Assembly (NCBI RefSeq): GCF_009932475.1
Contig: NZ_BJOV01000001.1
Coordinates: 1 to 64,000 of the forward strand
Length of the DNA stretch: 64,000 bases
DNA from: Gordonia spumicola
GTDB lineage: Bacteria > Actinomycetota > Actinomycetes > Mycobacteriales > Mycobacteriaceae
Reading direction: 5' to 3'
A program made the position numbers and the translations under genes. This document shows, in pieces, positions 17,830 to 25,396 of this stretch (position 1 is the first letter of the stretch; the number at the start of each line of letters is the position of its first letter). The notes beneath the pieces were generated by a model. That model saw only the letters and a program-made list of their open reading frames with translations. It searched no databases and was not told the DNA's origin.

Positions 17830-19122
17830 GTGACCCAGGCGCAGAGCGTTGACGCAGCGGGCTCGTCCCAGGAATCGGCGGGTAAGTGCCCGTTCATGCA
17901 TCAGGAGGGGTGGGATTTCACCAACCCCGACATGTTGCAGCAGGGTCTGCCGGTCAAGGAGTTCGCAGAGCTCCGCAAGACCGCCCCGGTCTGGTGGAAC
18001 GCACAGCTGCCAGGCAAGGGCGGCGGCTTCCACGACGGCGGCTACTGGGTCGTGTCCAAGCTCGACGACATCCGTGAGATCTCCAAGAACGCGGAAGACT
18101 GGTCGGCCAACGCCAACGGCGTCATCATGCGCTTCGACGACGAGATGCCCGCCGAGCAGATCGAGGTCACCAAGGCCCTCCTGATCAACCACGACCCGCC
18201 GGAGCACACCCGCCTGCGCAAGATCGTGTCGCGCGCCTTCACGCCCAAGGCCGTCCACGCCCTCGAAGAGAAGCTCGACGACGCGGCCCGCGAGATCGTC
18301 CGCAAGGCGGCCGAGGCGGGCAGCGGAGACTTCGTCGATCAGGTCGCCGTCGACCTGCCGCTGCTCGCGATCGCCGACCTCCTCGGTGTCCCAGAGGAAG
18401 ACCGCGTCAAGCTGTTCGACTGGTCGAACGCCATGATGAACGGCGACGATCCCGACTTCGAGATCGACCCGCTCACCGCGAACATGGAGATCCTCGGCTA
18501 CGGCTACAACATGGCCGAAGAGCGTCGCAAATGCCCGGCCGACGACATCGTCACCCAGCTCGTCGAGGCCGACATCGACGGTGCGGGCCTGACCGAAGCC
18601 GAATTCGGCTTCTTCTTCATCCTGCTCACCGTCGCAGGCAACGAGACCACGCGTAACGCCATCACCCACGGCATCAACGCCTTCCTGGACAACCCCGACC
18701 AGTGGGAACTGTTCAAGAAGGAGCGCCCCGCGACCGCCGTCGACGAGATCGTCCGCTGGGCGACCCCCGTCAACTGCTTCCAGCGCACCGCGATCCGCGA
18801 CACCACCGTCGGCGGCGTCGAGATCAAGGCAGGCCAGCGCGTCGGTCTGTTCTACGGCTCGGCCAACTACGACGAAGACATCTTCGACGACCCGTACACG
18901 TTCAACATCCTGCGCGATCCCAACCCGCACGTCGGCTTCGGCGGCAACGGCACGCACTTCTGCATCGGCGCCAACCTGGCCCGCATGGAGATCAACCTGA
19001 TGTTCAACGCGCTGGCCGACCTCGTGCCCGACATCACCAAGCTCGCGGAGCCCAACCGACTCCGCCACGGCTGGATCAACGGCATCAAGGAACTCCAGGT
19101 CGACTACGGAACGAAGTCTTGA
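17830..19122 (+). CDS. cyp125: Cytochrome P450 CYP125, steroid C26/C27 monooxygenase
   Basis: 430 residues. The I-helix motif VAGNETTRNAITHG, the heme-binding FGGNGTHFCIGANLARME and the CYP125-type N-terminal GWDFTNPDMLQQGLPVKEFAELRKTAPVWWN place it in the CYP125 family, which oxidises the sterol side-chain terminus to the carboxylic acid. The GTG at 17830 is used because the in-frame ATG candidate at 17825 is followed at once by a stop. Its stop overlaps the TTG start of the next gene. KstR-like operators precede it. In M. tuberculosis the igr genes follow; here a KSI-like gene does. Confidence 0.94.
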   Translation: MTQAQSVDAAGSSQESAGKCPFMHQEGWDFTNPDMLQQGLPVKEFAELRKTAPVWWNAQLPGKGGGFHDGGYWVVSKLDDIREISKNAEDWSANANGVIMRFDDEMPAEQIEVTKALLINHDPPEHTRLRKIVSRAFTPKAVHALEEKLDDAAREIVRKAAEAGSGDFVDQVAVDLPLLAIADLLGVPEEDRVKLFDWSNAMMNGDDPDFEIDPLTANMEILGYGYNMAEERRKCPADDIVTQLVEADIDGAGLTEAEFGFFFILLTVAGNETTRNAITHGINAFLDNPDQWELFKKERPATAVDEIVRWATPVNCFQRTAIRDTTVGGVEIKAGQRVGLFYGSANYDEDIFDDPYTFNILRDPNPHVGFGGNGTHFCIGANLARMEINLMFNALADLVPDITKLAEPNRLRHGWINGIKELQVDYGTKS

Positions 19123-19559
19123 GCGACGGCCCCGCCTACCTCGACATCGACCGCGAGAACCATCCCGCGGTCCTCGCCGGACGACGTTCGCGTGAGGCCG
19201 TCGAAGCCCGAGACAAGGAAGCCTGGCTCGCGAACTTCGCGGCCGACGGGTCCGTCGAGGACCCCGTCGGACCGTCGATGTTCGACGAAGAGGGTGTCGG
19301 TCATCGAGGCGTCGACGGTCTGTCCGCGTTCTGGGACAAGACCATCGGCACCACCGAGAAGCTCGAGTTCCTCTTCGACAAAGAGATCATCTGCGGCAAC
19401 GAAGTGGCGTACATCGGCAAGATCGTCACCCACATCGCGGGTCACGTCTCCGAGGCCGAAGGCGTCTTCACCTACAAGGCCGACAGCAACGGCGACCTGG
19501 TCGCGCTGCGGGCCTTCTGGGAAGTGGAAGCGACCATGAAGTCGCTGCGTAAAGCCTGA
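19119..19559 (+). CDS. SnoaL/ketosteroid-isomerase-like (NTF2 fold) protein
   Basis: 146 residues from a TTG that overlaps the cyp125 stop (TTGA), which makes translational coupling likely. The pattern AVEARDKEAWLANFAADGSVEDPVGPS..GHRGVDGLSAFWDKTI resembles Rv0760c-type ketosteroid isomerase homologues with a conical NTF2 fold. Whether it isomerises a delta5-3-keto steroid is open; several homologues lack activity. Position directly behind cyp125 supports a role on sterol intermediates. Confidence 0.82.
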   Translation: MSDGPAYLDIDRENHPAVLAGRRSREAVEARDKEAWLANFAADGSVEDPVGPSMFDEEGVGHRGVDGLSAFWDKTIGTTEKLEFLFDKEIICGNEVAYIGKIVTHIAGHVSEAEGVFTYKADSNGDLVALRAFWEVEATMKSLRKA

Positions 19560-19576
19560 TTGATTGTTGTTGGGTA

Positions 19577-19675
19577 AGACGGGGCGGAGAAATTCATCCC
19601 TGCGCAGTCCTCGCCGGCTCGGCCAGCGCCTCGCGGGCTGCGGGGAGCGCAGGGATGAATTTCTCCGCCCCGTCT
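19577..19675. repeat. Perfect 29-bp inverted repeat with 41-base loop
   Basis: Arms at 19577-19605 and 19647-19675 are exact reverse complements. It lies directly after the KSI gene and before a conventional terminator. Such a long perfect stem is unusual for a terminator; it may be a palindromic repeat unit or an RNA structure. No encoded protein is seen here. Confidence 0.7.
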
Positions 19676-19684
19676 GAGTACGAC

Positions 19685-19735
19685 AAACGCCGCCATCCGA
19701 CTCCTTCGTGGGGGTCGGATGGCGGCGTTTTTGTT
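19685..19735 (+). terminator. Rho-independent terminator of the cyp125 unit
   Basis: A 17-bp stem (19685-19701 with 19714-19730) with a 12-base loop is followed by TTTTTG. This is the clearest intrinsic terminator in the window. The stem includes an A-run on the left arm, so it could work on both strands. Confidence 0.85.
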
Positions 19736-19801
19736 GCGCTGTTGGCGCTGTGCTTCCCCGGTTCCATGAGCGGTGTGGTGTTTCGCTCCGCCCCGCCCGT
19801 T

Positions 19802-19832
19802 CCTTGAGCGAGCGAAGCGAGTCGAAAGGTCT
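19802..19832 (+). repeat. REP-like repeat, copy A
   Basis: The core TTGAGCGAGCGAAGCGAGTC followed by GAAAGGTCT occurs here and again, in both orientations, at 20674-20815. The spaces between cyp125/KSI, DoxX/HxlR and ltp3 hold these copies and no gene. If translated it reads SERSESK, a common artefact in annotations. Confidence 0.75.
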
Positions 19833-19844
19833 AGAGGGGAACCG

Positions 19845-20273
19845 CTACTTCTGGGACGGGGTGAAACGCTTGGCGACGTGGGCGTCGACGGAGAGGACGC
19901 CCTGGTGGGCGATCGCGACGGCGATGAGGCCCGCGATCAGCGCCAGCGGAAGCTCGTAGCCGCCGTCGGCCGACCAGAAGCCCGCATCGATGTGAGCGAT
20001 GAAGATCGCGCCGATCATGTCGAAGATCAGCAGTAGGGCGAACAGCGGGACCGCGATGCCTGCGATGAGAGCGATGCCGCCGACGAACTCCAGGATCGCA
20101 GCCACCCACGCCGACAGTGTCGGGAACGGCGCGCCCATCATGTCGAAGTTGGTCGCGACGTTGTCCATGCCGTACACGAAGAACTTCTGGCAGCCGTGCG
20201 CCAGGAAGATGATGCCGAGGATGATGCGGGCGATCGTGGTCGACAGGCCCTGCGCGTGCTTCAGAGGATTCAT
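19845..20273 (-). CDS. DoxX family membrane protein
   Basis: 142 residues with about four hydrophobic segments: TIARIILGIIFLAHGCQKFF, LSAWVAAILEFVGGIALIAG, VPLFALLLIFDMIGAIFIAH and LALIAGLIAVAIAHQG. These match DoxX-type small integral membrane proteins. I use the Met at 20273; an upstream in-frame Met at 20309 would run through the palindrome shared with the divergent HxlR gene. Function is uncertain; relatives take part in redox or thiosulfate-quinone chemistry. Confidence 0.85.
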   Translation of the reverse strand: MNPLKHAQGLSTTIARIILGIIFLAHGCQKFFVYGMDNVATNFDMMGAPFPTLSAWVAAILEFVGGIALIAGIAVPLFALLLIFDMIGAIFIAHIDAGFWSADGGYELPLALIAGLIAVAIAHQGVLSVDAHVAKRFTPSQK

Positions 20274-20288
20274 GCCAGCGATTTCATC

Positions 20289-20305
20289 ACTTACCTTTCG
20301 TAAGT
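20289..20305. promoter_or_regulatory. Putative HxlR operator ACTTAC-N5-GTAAGT
   Basis: A perfect 6-5-6 inverted repeat between the divergent DoxX and HxlR genes. HxlR regulators are usually encoded next to the gene they control and bind such palindromes. Assignment rests on position and symmetry. Confidence 0.6.
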
Positions 20306-20331
20306 TCAAGTCGAGGCGTACATTGATCGGC

Positions 20332-20688
20332 GTGTCCGAGCCCGAAGACCTGCCCTACGACGTGTTCGCCAAGGCGTGTCCGTCACGTCGCGTGTTCGAA
20401 CACGTCACTGGAAAATGGGGCGCCCTCGTGCTCGGCCGTCTCACTCGCGAGCCGCAGCGCTTCGGCGAGCTCCGTGGGCAGGTGGACGGCATCAGCGACC
20501 GTCTCCTCACCCAGACGCTTCGCACGTTGACCGACGACGGCCTCGTCTCCCGCACCGTGCCGTCGGATGCGCCCGGTCACCCCGTCTATCGGCTCACCGA
20601 CGCGGGCGCCGACGTCGCAGTCTCGGTCCGCACCCTCATCTCGTCGGTGGAGAACGCGATGACGCGCGTGTCCTACCCCGCCCCTTGA
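20332..20688 (+). CDS. HxlR family winged-helix transcriptional regulator
   Basis: 118 residues from a GTG. CPSRRVFEHVTGKWGALVLGRLTREPQRFGELRGQVDGISDRLLTQTLRTLTDDGLVSR is the standard HxlR/MarR-like winged-helix domain, with the conserved Cys near the N-terminus that serves as a redox sensor in some members. It probably controls the divergent DoxX gene. A TTG three codons upstream is an alternative start. The gene end runs into the repeat cluster at 20674. Confidence 0.88.
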   Translation: MSEPEDLPYDVFAKACPSRRVFEHVTGKWGALVLGRLTREPQRFGELRGQVDGISDRLLTQTLRTLTDDGLVSRTVPSDAPGHPVYRLTDAGADVAVSVRTLISSVENAMTRVSYPAP

Positions 20689-20815
20689 GCGAGGGTGTCT
20701 TACCCCGCCCCTTGAGCGAACGAAGCGAGTCGAAAGGTCTACGCGCGTAGGACCTTTCGACTCGCTGCGCTCGCTCAAGGAACGGGCTCGGCTCGCTCGC
20801 TCAAGGAGCGGGTGG
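20674..20815. repeat. Cluster of REP-like repeats including a large palindrome
   Basis: It begins with a tandem of about 28 bases (TACCCCGCCCCTTGAGCGA twice). A full copy of the core (20708-20740) follows, and then an inverted copy (20749-20787) around ACGCGCGT, which together form a long palindrome, and a third partial inverted copy near 20788-20812. The last codons of the HxlR gene lie in the first unit. No gene is present between the HxlR and ltp3 stops. Confidence 0.8.
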
Positions 20816-20823
20816 GTGGAACG

Positions 20824-21999
20824 TCAGTGCCCCGGCTTGTCCGCGCCGACCACCCACATGGAGAAGTACTGCGAGCCGCCGCCGTAGGCGTGGCCGAACG
20901 CCTTGCGGGCGCCGTCCACCTGGTGGGCTCCGCCCTTGCCCATCACCTGGATGGCGGCCTCGGCGCAGCGGATCATGCCGGACGCGCCGATCGGATTGGA
21001 CGAGAGGACGCCGCCCGAGGCGTTGACCGGCAGTTTTCCGCCGATCGCGGTCTCGCCGGCCTCGGTGAGCTTCCATCCCTCGTACTCGGGCATGAAGCCG
21101 AGGTTCTCCAGCCACATCGGCTCGAACCACGAGAACGGCACATAGATCTCGGCCGTGTCGATCTCGTCGAGCGGGTTGGTGATGCCCGCGGCCTTCCACA
21201 GGGCTGCGGACGCGTCGCGCCCGGCCTGCGGACTCACGACGTTGCGGTGCGCGTACGAGAGCGGTTCGGTCCGCATCGCGGTTGCGTGGATCCAGGCGAC
21301 CGGGCGTCCCTCGGCGACCGCGTCGTCGGCGGACGCTTCGTCGCCGATCACCACCGCGCACGCGCCGTCGGACGACGGACACGTCTCGTCGAAGCGGATC
21401 GGGTCCCACAGCATCTGCGACGCGAGGACCGACTCGACGGTGATGTCGGGCTGCTGCAGGTGCGCCAGCGGGTTCAGCGAACCGTTGAGGCGGTCCTTGG
21501 CTGCGACCATCGCGCCGATGTGGCCGGGGGCCTTCGAGTTGTGGATGTACGAGCGGACGTGCGGCGCGAAGAATCCGCCGGCACCCGCGCCGACCGGCAT
21601 GGTGAACGGCACCGGGATCGACAGCGCCCACATGGCGTTCGACTCCGACTGCTTCTCCCACGACACCGCCAGCACCTTGCGGTGCACGCCGCTGCTGATC
21701 AGCGACGTTCCGACGACGGCGGTCGACGCGCCGACCGAGCCCGCGGTGTGCACGCGGATCAGACGTTTGCCGACGGCCCCGATGGCCTCGGCCATCGCGA
21801 GTTCCGGCATCATCGACCCCTCGAACAGGTCGGGGGCCTTGCCGATGACGATCGCGTCGATGTCGTCGAGGCTCACCTGAGCGTCGACGAGGGCGCGGTC
21901 GATGGCCTCGCGGACCATGCCGGCCATCGTCACGTCCTGCCGCTTGGCGACGTACTTCGTCTGCCCCGTGCCGAGCACGGCGGCGCGATTGCGGCCCAT
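20824..21999 (-). CDS. ltp3: Thiolase-fold lipid transfer protein/steroid aldolase Ltp3
   Basis: 391 residues resembling Rv3523. The thiolase fold is evident (NASGGVLSSNPIGASG, HAYGGGSQYFSMWVVG), but the usual nucleophile segment reads VHTAGSVGASTAVVG with no Cys. That is typical of SCP2-thiolase-like aldolases such as Ltp2, which work with a DUF35 partner rather than as thiolases. Its ATG overlaps the ltp4 stop (ATGA). In actinobacteria Ltp3/Ltp4 are linked to C24-branched sterol side chains. The aldolase role here is inferred. Confidence 0.85.
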   Translation of the reverse strand: MGRNRAAVLGTGQTKYVAKRQDVTMAGMVREAIDRALVDAQVSLDDIDAIVIGKAPDLFEGSMMPELAMAEAIGAVGKRLIRVHTAGSVGASTAVVGTSLISSGVHRKVLAVSWEKQSESNAMWALSIPVPFTMPVGAGAGGFFAPHVRSYIHNSKAPGHIGAMVAAKDRLNGSLNPLAHLQQPDITVESVLASQMLWDPIRFDETCPSSDGACAVVIGDEASADDAVAEGRPVAWIHATAMRTEPLSYAHRNVVSPQAGRDASAALWKAAGITNPLDEIDTAEIYVPFSWFEPMWLENLGFMPEYEGWKLTEAGETAIGGKLPVNASGGVLSSNPIGASGMIRCAEAAIQVMGKGGAHQVDGARKAFGHAYGGGSQYFSMWVVGADKPGH

Positions 22000-23039
22000 C
22001 AGTTGTTACCGCCTTCCAGGGTGACGACCATGTTCTGTTGCAGCAGCGGACCGCTGGTGGCGTGGGCCAACGCGGTGCGGGCCTCGCCCGTGTGGATGGC
22101 GTGGGCCGCGTAGCCGATGCGCTGCAGTCCGGCCGAGAAGAGGGCGTGACCGTTCATCACGCCGCCGGACGGGTTGATGCGGGTGTTCTCGCCGAGGCCG
22201 ATCTCGTTGCGGATGATCAGTTCCTGATGCGTGTACGGCGCATGGATCTCGGCGACGTCGACGTCGCGGCTGCGGTCGCCGAACGCGGTGTCGGCGGCGA
22301 GCTTCGTCGACGGGCTGCGGGTGAGGTCGCGTGCGCCGAAGTTCGGGGTGTCGATGCGGTGGTCCCAACCGGTGATCCACGCCGGGTTGTCGACGAGTTC
22401 GCGGGCCTTCTCCTCGCTGGCGAGGACGATGGCGGCCGCGGCGTCGGCGTACGGTGCGATGTCGCTGCCGCGCAGCGGTTCTCGCACGTACTCGGCCGTC
22501 AGCAGTTCGTTGACGTCGGCACCTGTCGTGCGTGCGGAGACGGCCGCCATGTCGGCTTCCGTCCACATGCCCGCCTCGATGCCCGCGCGGGCCTGGATGC
22601 CCGCGAGCGACGGCGCGTCCGGCCACAGGGGAGCCACGGTGTACGGGTCGGTCTGCAGGGCCAGGACCTGATCCATGTCGCCAGCGGACGACTTGCCGAA
22701 GCCGTATGCGAGGGCGAGGTCGACCTCGCCGGTCGCGATCTTGACCCACGCCTCATAGAGCGCCCACGCGGCGTCCATCTCGACGTGCGACTCGTTGATC
22801 GGGGGCACGGCGCCGATGGCGTCGATCGCCGAGATGAACGAGAACGCGCGGCCGGCGAGGTAGTCGGACGAGCCGCTGCACCAGAAGTCGATGTCAGTGC
22901 GGCTGATGCCGAGGTCGGCGTACAGCTTGTTGAAGCAGGGGATCAGCATCTCGACACCGTTGGTGGTGCCGAGGGTCTCCGGGACGTTGGCGCTGTGGGC
23001 GAAGCCCACGATCGCGATCCGCGGGAAGTCGGTGCTCAT
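21999..23039 (-). CDS. ltp4: Thiolase-fold lipid transfer protein Ltp4
   Basis: 346 residues resembling Rv3522 (IAIVGFAHSANVPETLGTTNGVEMLIPCF..). The C-terminal half has the thiolase-like GLGENTRINPSGGVMNGHALFSAGLQRIGYAAHAI. It also lacks an obvious Cys nucleophile in the N-terminal domain (WCSGSSDYLAGRAFSFISAI is the nearest Cys segment). It is co-transcribed between the DUF35 gene and ltp3, so a heteromeric Ltp3-Ltp4-DUF35 complex is likely. RBS GAGAGGAG precedes the start. Confidence 0.83.
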   Translation of the reverse strand: MSTDFPRIAIVGFAHSANVPETLGTTNGVEMLIPCFNKLYADLGISRTDIDFWCSGSSDYLAGRAFSFISAIDAIGAVPPINESHVEMDAAWALYEAWVKIATGEVDLALAYGFGKSSAGDMDQVLALQTDPYTVAPLWPDAPSLAGIQARAGIEAGMWTEADMAAVSARTTGADVNELLTAEYVREPLRGSDIAPYADAAAAIVLASEEKARELVDNPAWITGWDHRIDTPNFGARDLTRSPSTKLAADTAFGDRSRDVDVAEIHAPYTHQELIIRNEIGLGENTRINPSGGVMNGHALFSAGLQRIGYAAHAIHTGEARTALAHATSGPLLQQNMVVTLEGGNN

Positions 23040-23062
23040 GTGTGTTTCTCTCCTCTCGCGGA

Positions 23063-24076
23063 TCACAGGTGGTTTCGGTACGACTCGAAGTCGGCGTCGG
23101 GCTCGCCGGTCGGCGCGAAATGACTCACGTTGCGCGCCGTGTGGTCCCACTCCTCTTCCGGCCGCCAGACGGCCTTCACCCGCATGCCCATCCGGACTTC
23201 GGATGCGTCGACGTCGAGGACCAGGTGCAGGAACGGGATGTCGGAGCCGTCGAGCAGCACGTATGCGGCGACGTAGGGAGGCTTGATCTGTTGGCCGAGG
23301 AACGGGACGTTCACGATGCAGAAGGTGGTGATGGTGCCGGTGTGGGGGAGTTCCACGCGTTCGGTCGTCAACGACCCGTCGGCGGGGGAGACGACGCGCG
23401 GTGGGAAGTACACCTCGCCGGTCTCGACACGGCCGCCGATGAGTTTGCCTGCCTTGAGTCCTTCGAGGTACCACGACTCGGTCTCGGTGGCGGTGTGCTT
23501 GACGGCCATGCCGATCGGGGTGGTGATGACGACGTTGCCGTCGGCGTCGGCGATCGACACCTCGTCCGCCGGTGCCGCGGGCGTCGAGGTCTCGCCGAGG
23601 GCGAAGTGGGAGATGTCGTCGATGCGTCCGACGCGCACGTCCCGCCAGACGGCGTGCACGCGGGCTCCGGTGCTGAGTTCGTCGGACGACTCGGCGGCGA
23701 CGGCGTGCAGCAGCGCGGTGTCGGCCCCGTCGAGCTTGATCAGCGCCCACGCGAACGGCTCGTCGAGCGGTTGGGTGGGAGTCGGCGTCGGCTGCCACGT
23801 CCAACCCTGGACCGTGCCGACCGTCGAGACCTCGACGAGGTCGGTGACGGGCGCGGCGGTGCCGGGATCGAACTCGACCGGCGGAACGGAGACGCGTCCG
23901 TCGGCGGTACGGCTGCCGAGGATGCGGCCTTCGCGCAGCGCGATCGCGAACGGCGACAGTACGGGGCCGAGCGACCTCGTGTAGTCGAAGGAGTTCTTCA
24001 GTTCGGCGGCCAGGATCACCGACTCTGGTTCGGGCACCGCCACTTCGGGGCTTGTGTGTTCTGCACTAGTGGTCAC
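23063..24076 (-). CDS. DUF35 OB-fold protein, partner of Ltp3/Ltp4 (Rv3521-like)
   Basis: 337 residues with two copies of an OB-fold/DUF35-like module: first WALIKLDGADTALLHAVAAESSDELSTGARVHAVWR, then AAYVLLDGSDIPFLHLVLDVDASEVRMGMRVKAVWR. DUF35 proteins support thiolase-fold aldolases and thiolases (as ChsH2 does for Ltp2). No zinc-finger cysteine cluster is visible. First gene of the minus-strand ltp operon and divergent from the LLM oxidoreductase across a perfect KstR palindrome. Confidence 0.85.
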   Translation of the reverse strand: MTTSAEHTSPEVAVPEPESVILAAELKNSFDYTRSLGPVLSPFAIALREGRILGSRTADGRVSVPPVEFDPGTAAPVTDLVEVSTVGTVQGWTWQPTPTPTQPLDEPFAWALIKLDGADTALLHAVAAESSDELSTGARVHAVWRDVRVGRIDDISHFALGETSTPAAPADEVSIADADGNVVITTPIGMAVKHTATETESWYLEGLKAGKLIGGRVETGEVYFPPRVVSPADGSLTTERVELPHTGTITTFCIVNVPFLGQQIKPPYVAAYVLLDGSDIPFLHLVLDVDASEVRMGMRVKAVWRPEEEWDHTARNVSHFAPTGEPDADFESYRNHL

Positions 24077-24084
24077 CTTCGAAG

Positions 24085-24098
24085 TAGAACACGTTCTA
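24085..24098. promoter_or_regulatory. KstR-type operator, perfect palindrome core
   Basis: TAGAACACGTTCTA matches the KstR consensus at every fixed position. It lies 8 bases upstream of the DUF35 gene start and 40 bases upstream of the LLM gene, so it probably represses both divergent units. Confidence 0.88.
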
Positions 24099-24138
24099 GT
24101 ATTGCTGGCAAGGAAAGATCTGCGAAAGGTGCACGCGC

Positions 24139-25173
24139 GTGAAACTCGGTCTGCAACTCGGCTATTGGGGCGCCGGACCCATCCCTCAGGCGGCCGAACT
24201 CGTCGTCGCCGCGGAGGAGGCCGGCTTCGACTCGGTGTTCACCGCGGAGTCGTGGGGATCGGACGCCTACACGCCGCTGTCGTGGTGGGGTTCGCAGACG
24301 TCGCGGGTCCGTCTCGGCACGGCTGTCGCGCAGATGTCGGCCCGCCCGCCGACGTCGCTCGCGATGGCCGCGCTGACGCTCGACCATCTCTCTGGCGGCC
24401 GTCACATCATCGGGTTGGGCGTCTCCGGGCCGCAGGTGGTCGAGGGCTGGTATGGGCAGCCGTTCGCCAAGCCGCTCGCCCGCACGCGCGAGTATGTGCA
24501 GGTGGTGAGGGATGTCCTCGCACGTGAGGGCGCGGTCCGCAATGACGGCCCGCACTACCCGCTGCCACTAGCAGAAGGGGCGGGCGTCACTGGGCTCGGC
24601 AAGCCGCTCAATCCCATCACGCACCCGCTGCGCGCCGACATCCCGATCTGGTTGGGCGCCGAAGGTCCGAAGAACGTCGCGCAGACCGCCGAGATCGCCG
24701 ACGGCTGGCTCGCCGTCTTCTACACCCCGCGGATCTCCGACATGTTCAACGGCTGGCTCGACGAGGGCTTCGCGAGGCCCGGTGCCCGTCGTACGCGCGA
24801 GACGTTCGAGATCGGCGCCAACGCGCAATGCGTCATCACAGACGACGTCGCCGCGGCTCTCGATCGCTACCGTCCGTCGGCCGCGCTCTACGTCGGCGGA
24901 ATGGGTGCCAAGGAGAAGAACTTCCATGCCGACCTCTACCGACGCATGGGCTACGGCGACGTCGTCGACGAGGTGAGTCGCCTCTTCCTGTCGGGCAAGA
25001 AGGCCGAGGCGATCGCCGCAGTCCCCGACGAGATGGTCCGCGAGACGATGCTCGTCGGCACCCGCGACCAAGTCCGCGAACAGATCAAGGAATGGGAGGC
25101 GTCCGGAGTCACCACGCTCATGGTCACCGCCCGCGACACCGACACCATCCGCGAACTCGCAACGCTCGTCTGA
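24139..25173 (+). CDS. LLM-class F420-dependent oxidoreductase (Rv3520c-like)
   Basis: 344 residues. It has the luciferase-like monooxygenase pattern (LGLQLGYWGAGPIPQAAELVVAAEEAGFDSVFTAESWGSDAYTPLSWWG) and the family block ARPPTSLAMAALTLDHLSGGRHIIGLGVSGPQVVEGWYGQPF. It matches the Rv3520c F420-dependent enzyme, which in M. tuberculosis lies beside Rv3521-Rv3523. The GTG start has RBS GAAAGG. KstR palindrome upstream ties it to sterol catabolism. The substrate is not known from sequence. Confidence 0.9.
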   Translation: MKLGLQLGYWGAGPIPQAAELVVAAEEAGFDSVFTAESWGSDAYTPLSWWGSQTSRVRLGTAVAQMSARPPTSLAMAALTLDHLSGGRHIIGLGVSGPQVVEGWYGQPFAKPLARTREYVQVVRDVLAREGAVRNDGPHYPLPLAEGAGVTGLGKPLNPITHPLRADIPIWLGAEGPKNVAQTAEIADGWLAVFYTPRISDMFNGWLDEGFARPGARRTRETFEIGANAQCVITDDVAAALDRYRPSAALYVGGMGAKEKNFHADLYRRMGYGDVVDEVSRLFLSGKKAEAIAAVPDEMVRETMLVGTRDQVREQIKEWEASGVTTLMVTARDTDTIRELATLV

Positions 25174-25303
25174 TCGACGACTGCGTCTAAGGTCCCCAGT
25201 TCGGGCTTGCCTGGGACAGATGCCTCAGTCAATCGTCAGAATCGGGGAACATTACGCGACGTAGTCGCGTGATGCCGGCTATCTCTCGCGCCTTGCGTGC
25301 TGT

Positions 25304-25332
25304 GGGACCACCCTCGCGTACGTGGGGAAGAC
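25304..25332 (+). repeat. Isolated 29-base type I-E CRISPR-repeat-like sequence
   Basis: The segment starts GGGACCACCCTCGCGTACG and ends GTGGGGAAGAC. Length, ends and the internal hairpin (CCAC..CGCG..GTGG) fit type I-E repeats of actinobacteria. No second copy is found at the expected 61-base spacing on either side and no cas gene is present in the window, so this is a single relic or a chance match. The 223-base gap between the LLM gene and the methyltransferase holds nothing else recognised. Confidence 0.4.
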
Positions 25333-25396
25333 CCCCAGAAGCCAGCTCAACGACCGGTTGCGACAAGGCTCAGAGAACTCGCCGACCCCGGGCCGG

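Noticed and set aside
25245-25273. A second degenerate CRISPR repeat starting GGGAAC
   Set aside because: Only the first few bases agree with the orphan repeat; the rest does not align.
25174-25396. A real CRISPR array
   Set aside because: Only one repeat-like unit; the positions one unit up and down do not match, and no cas genes are in the window.
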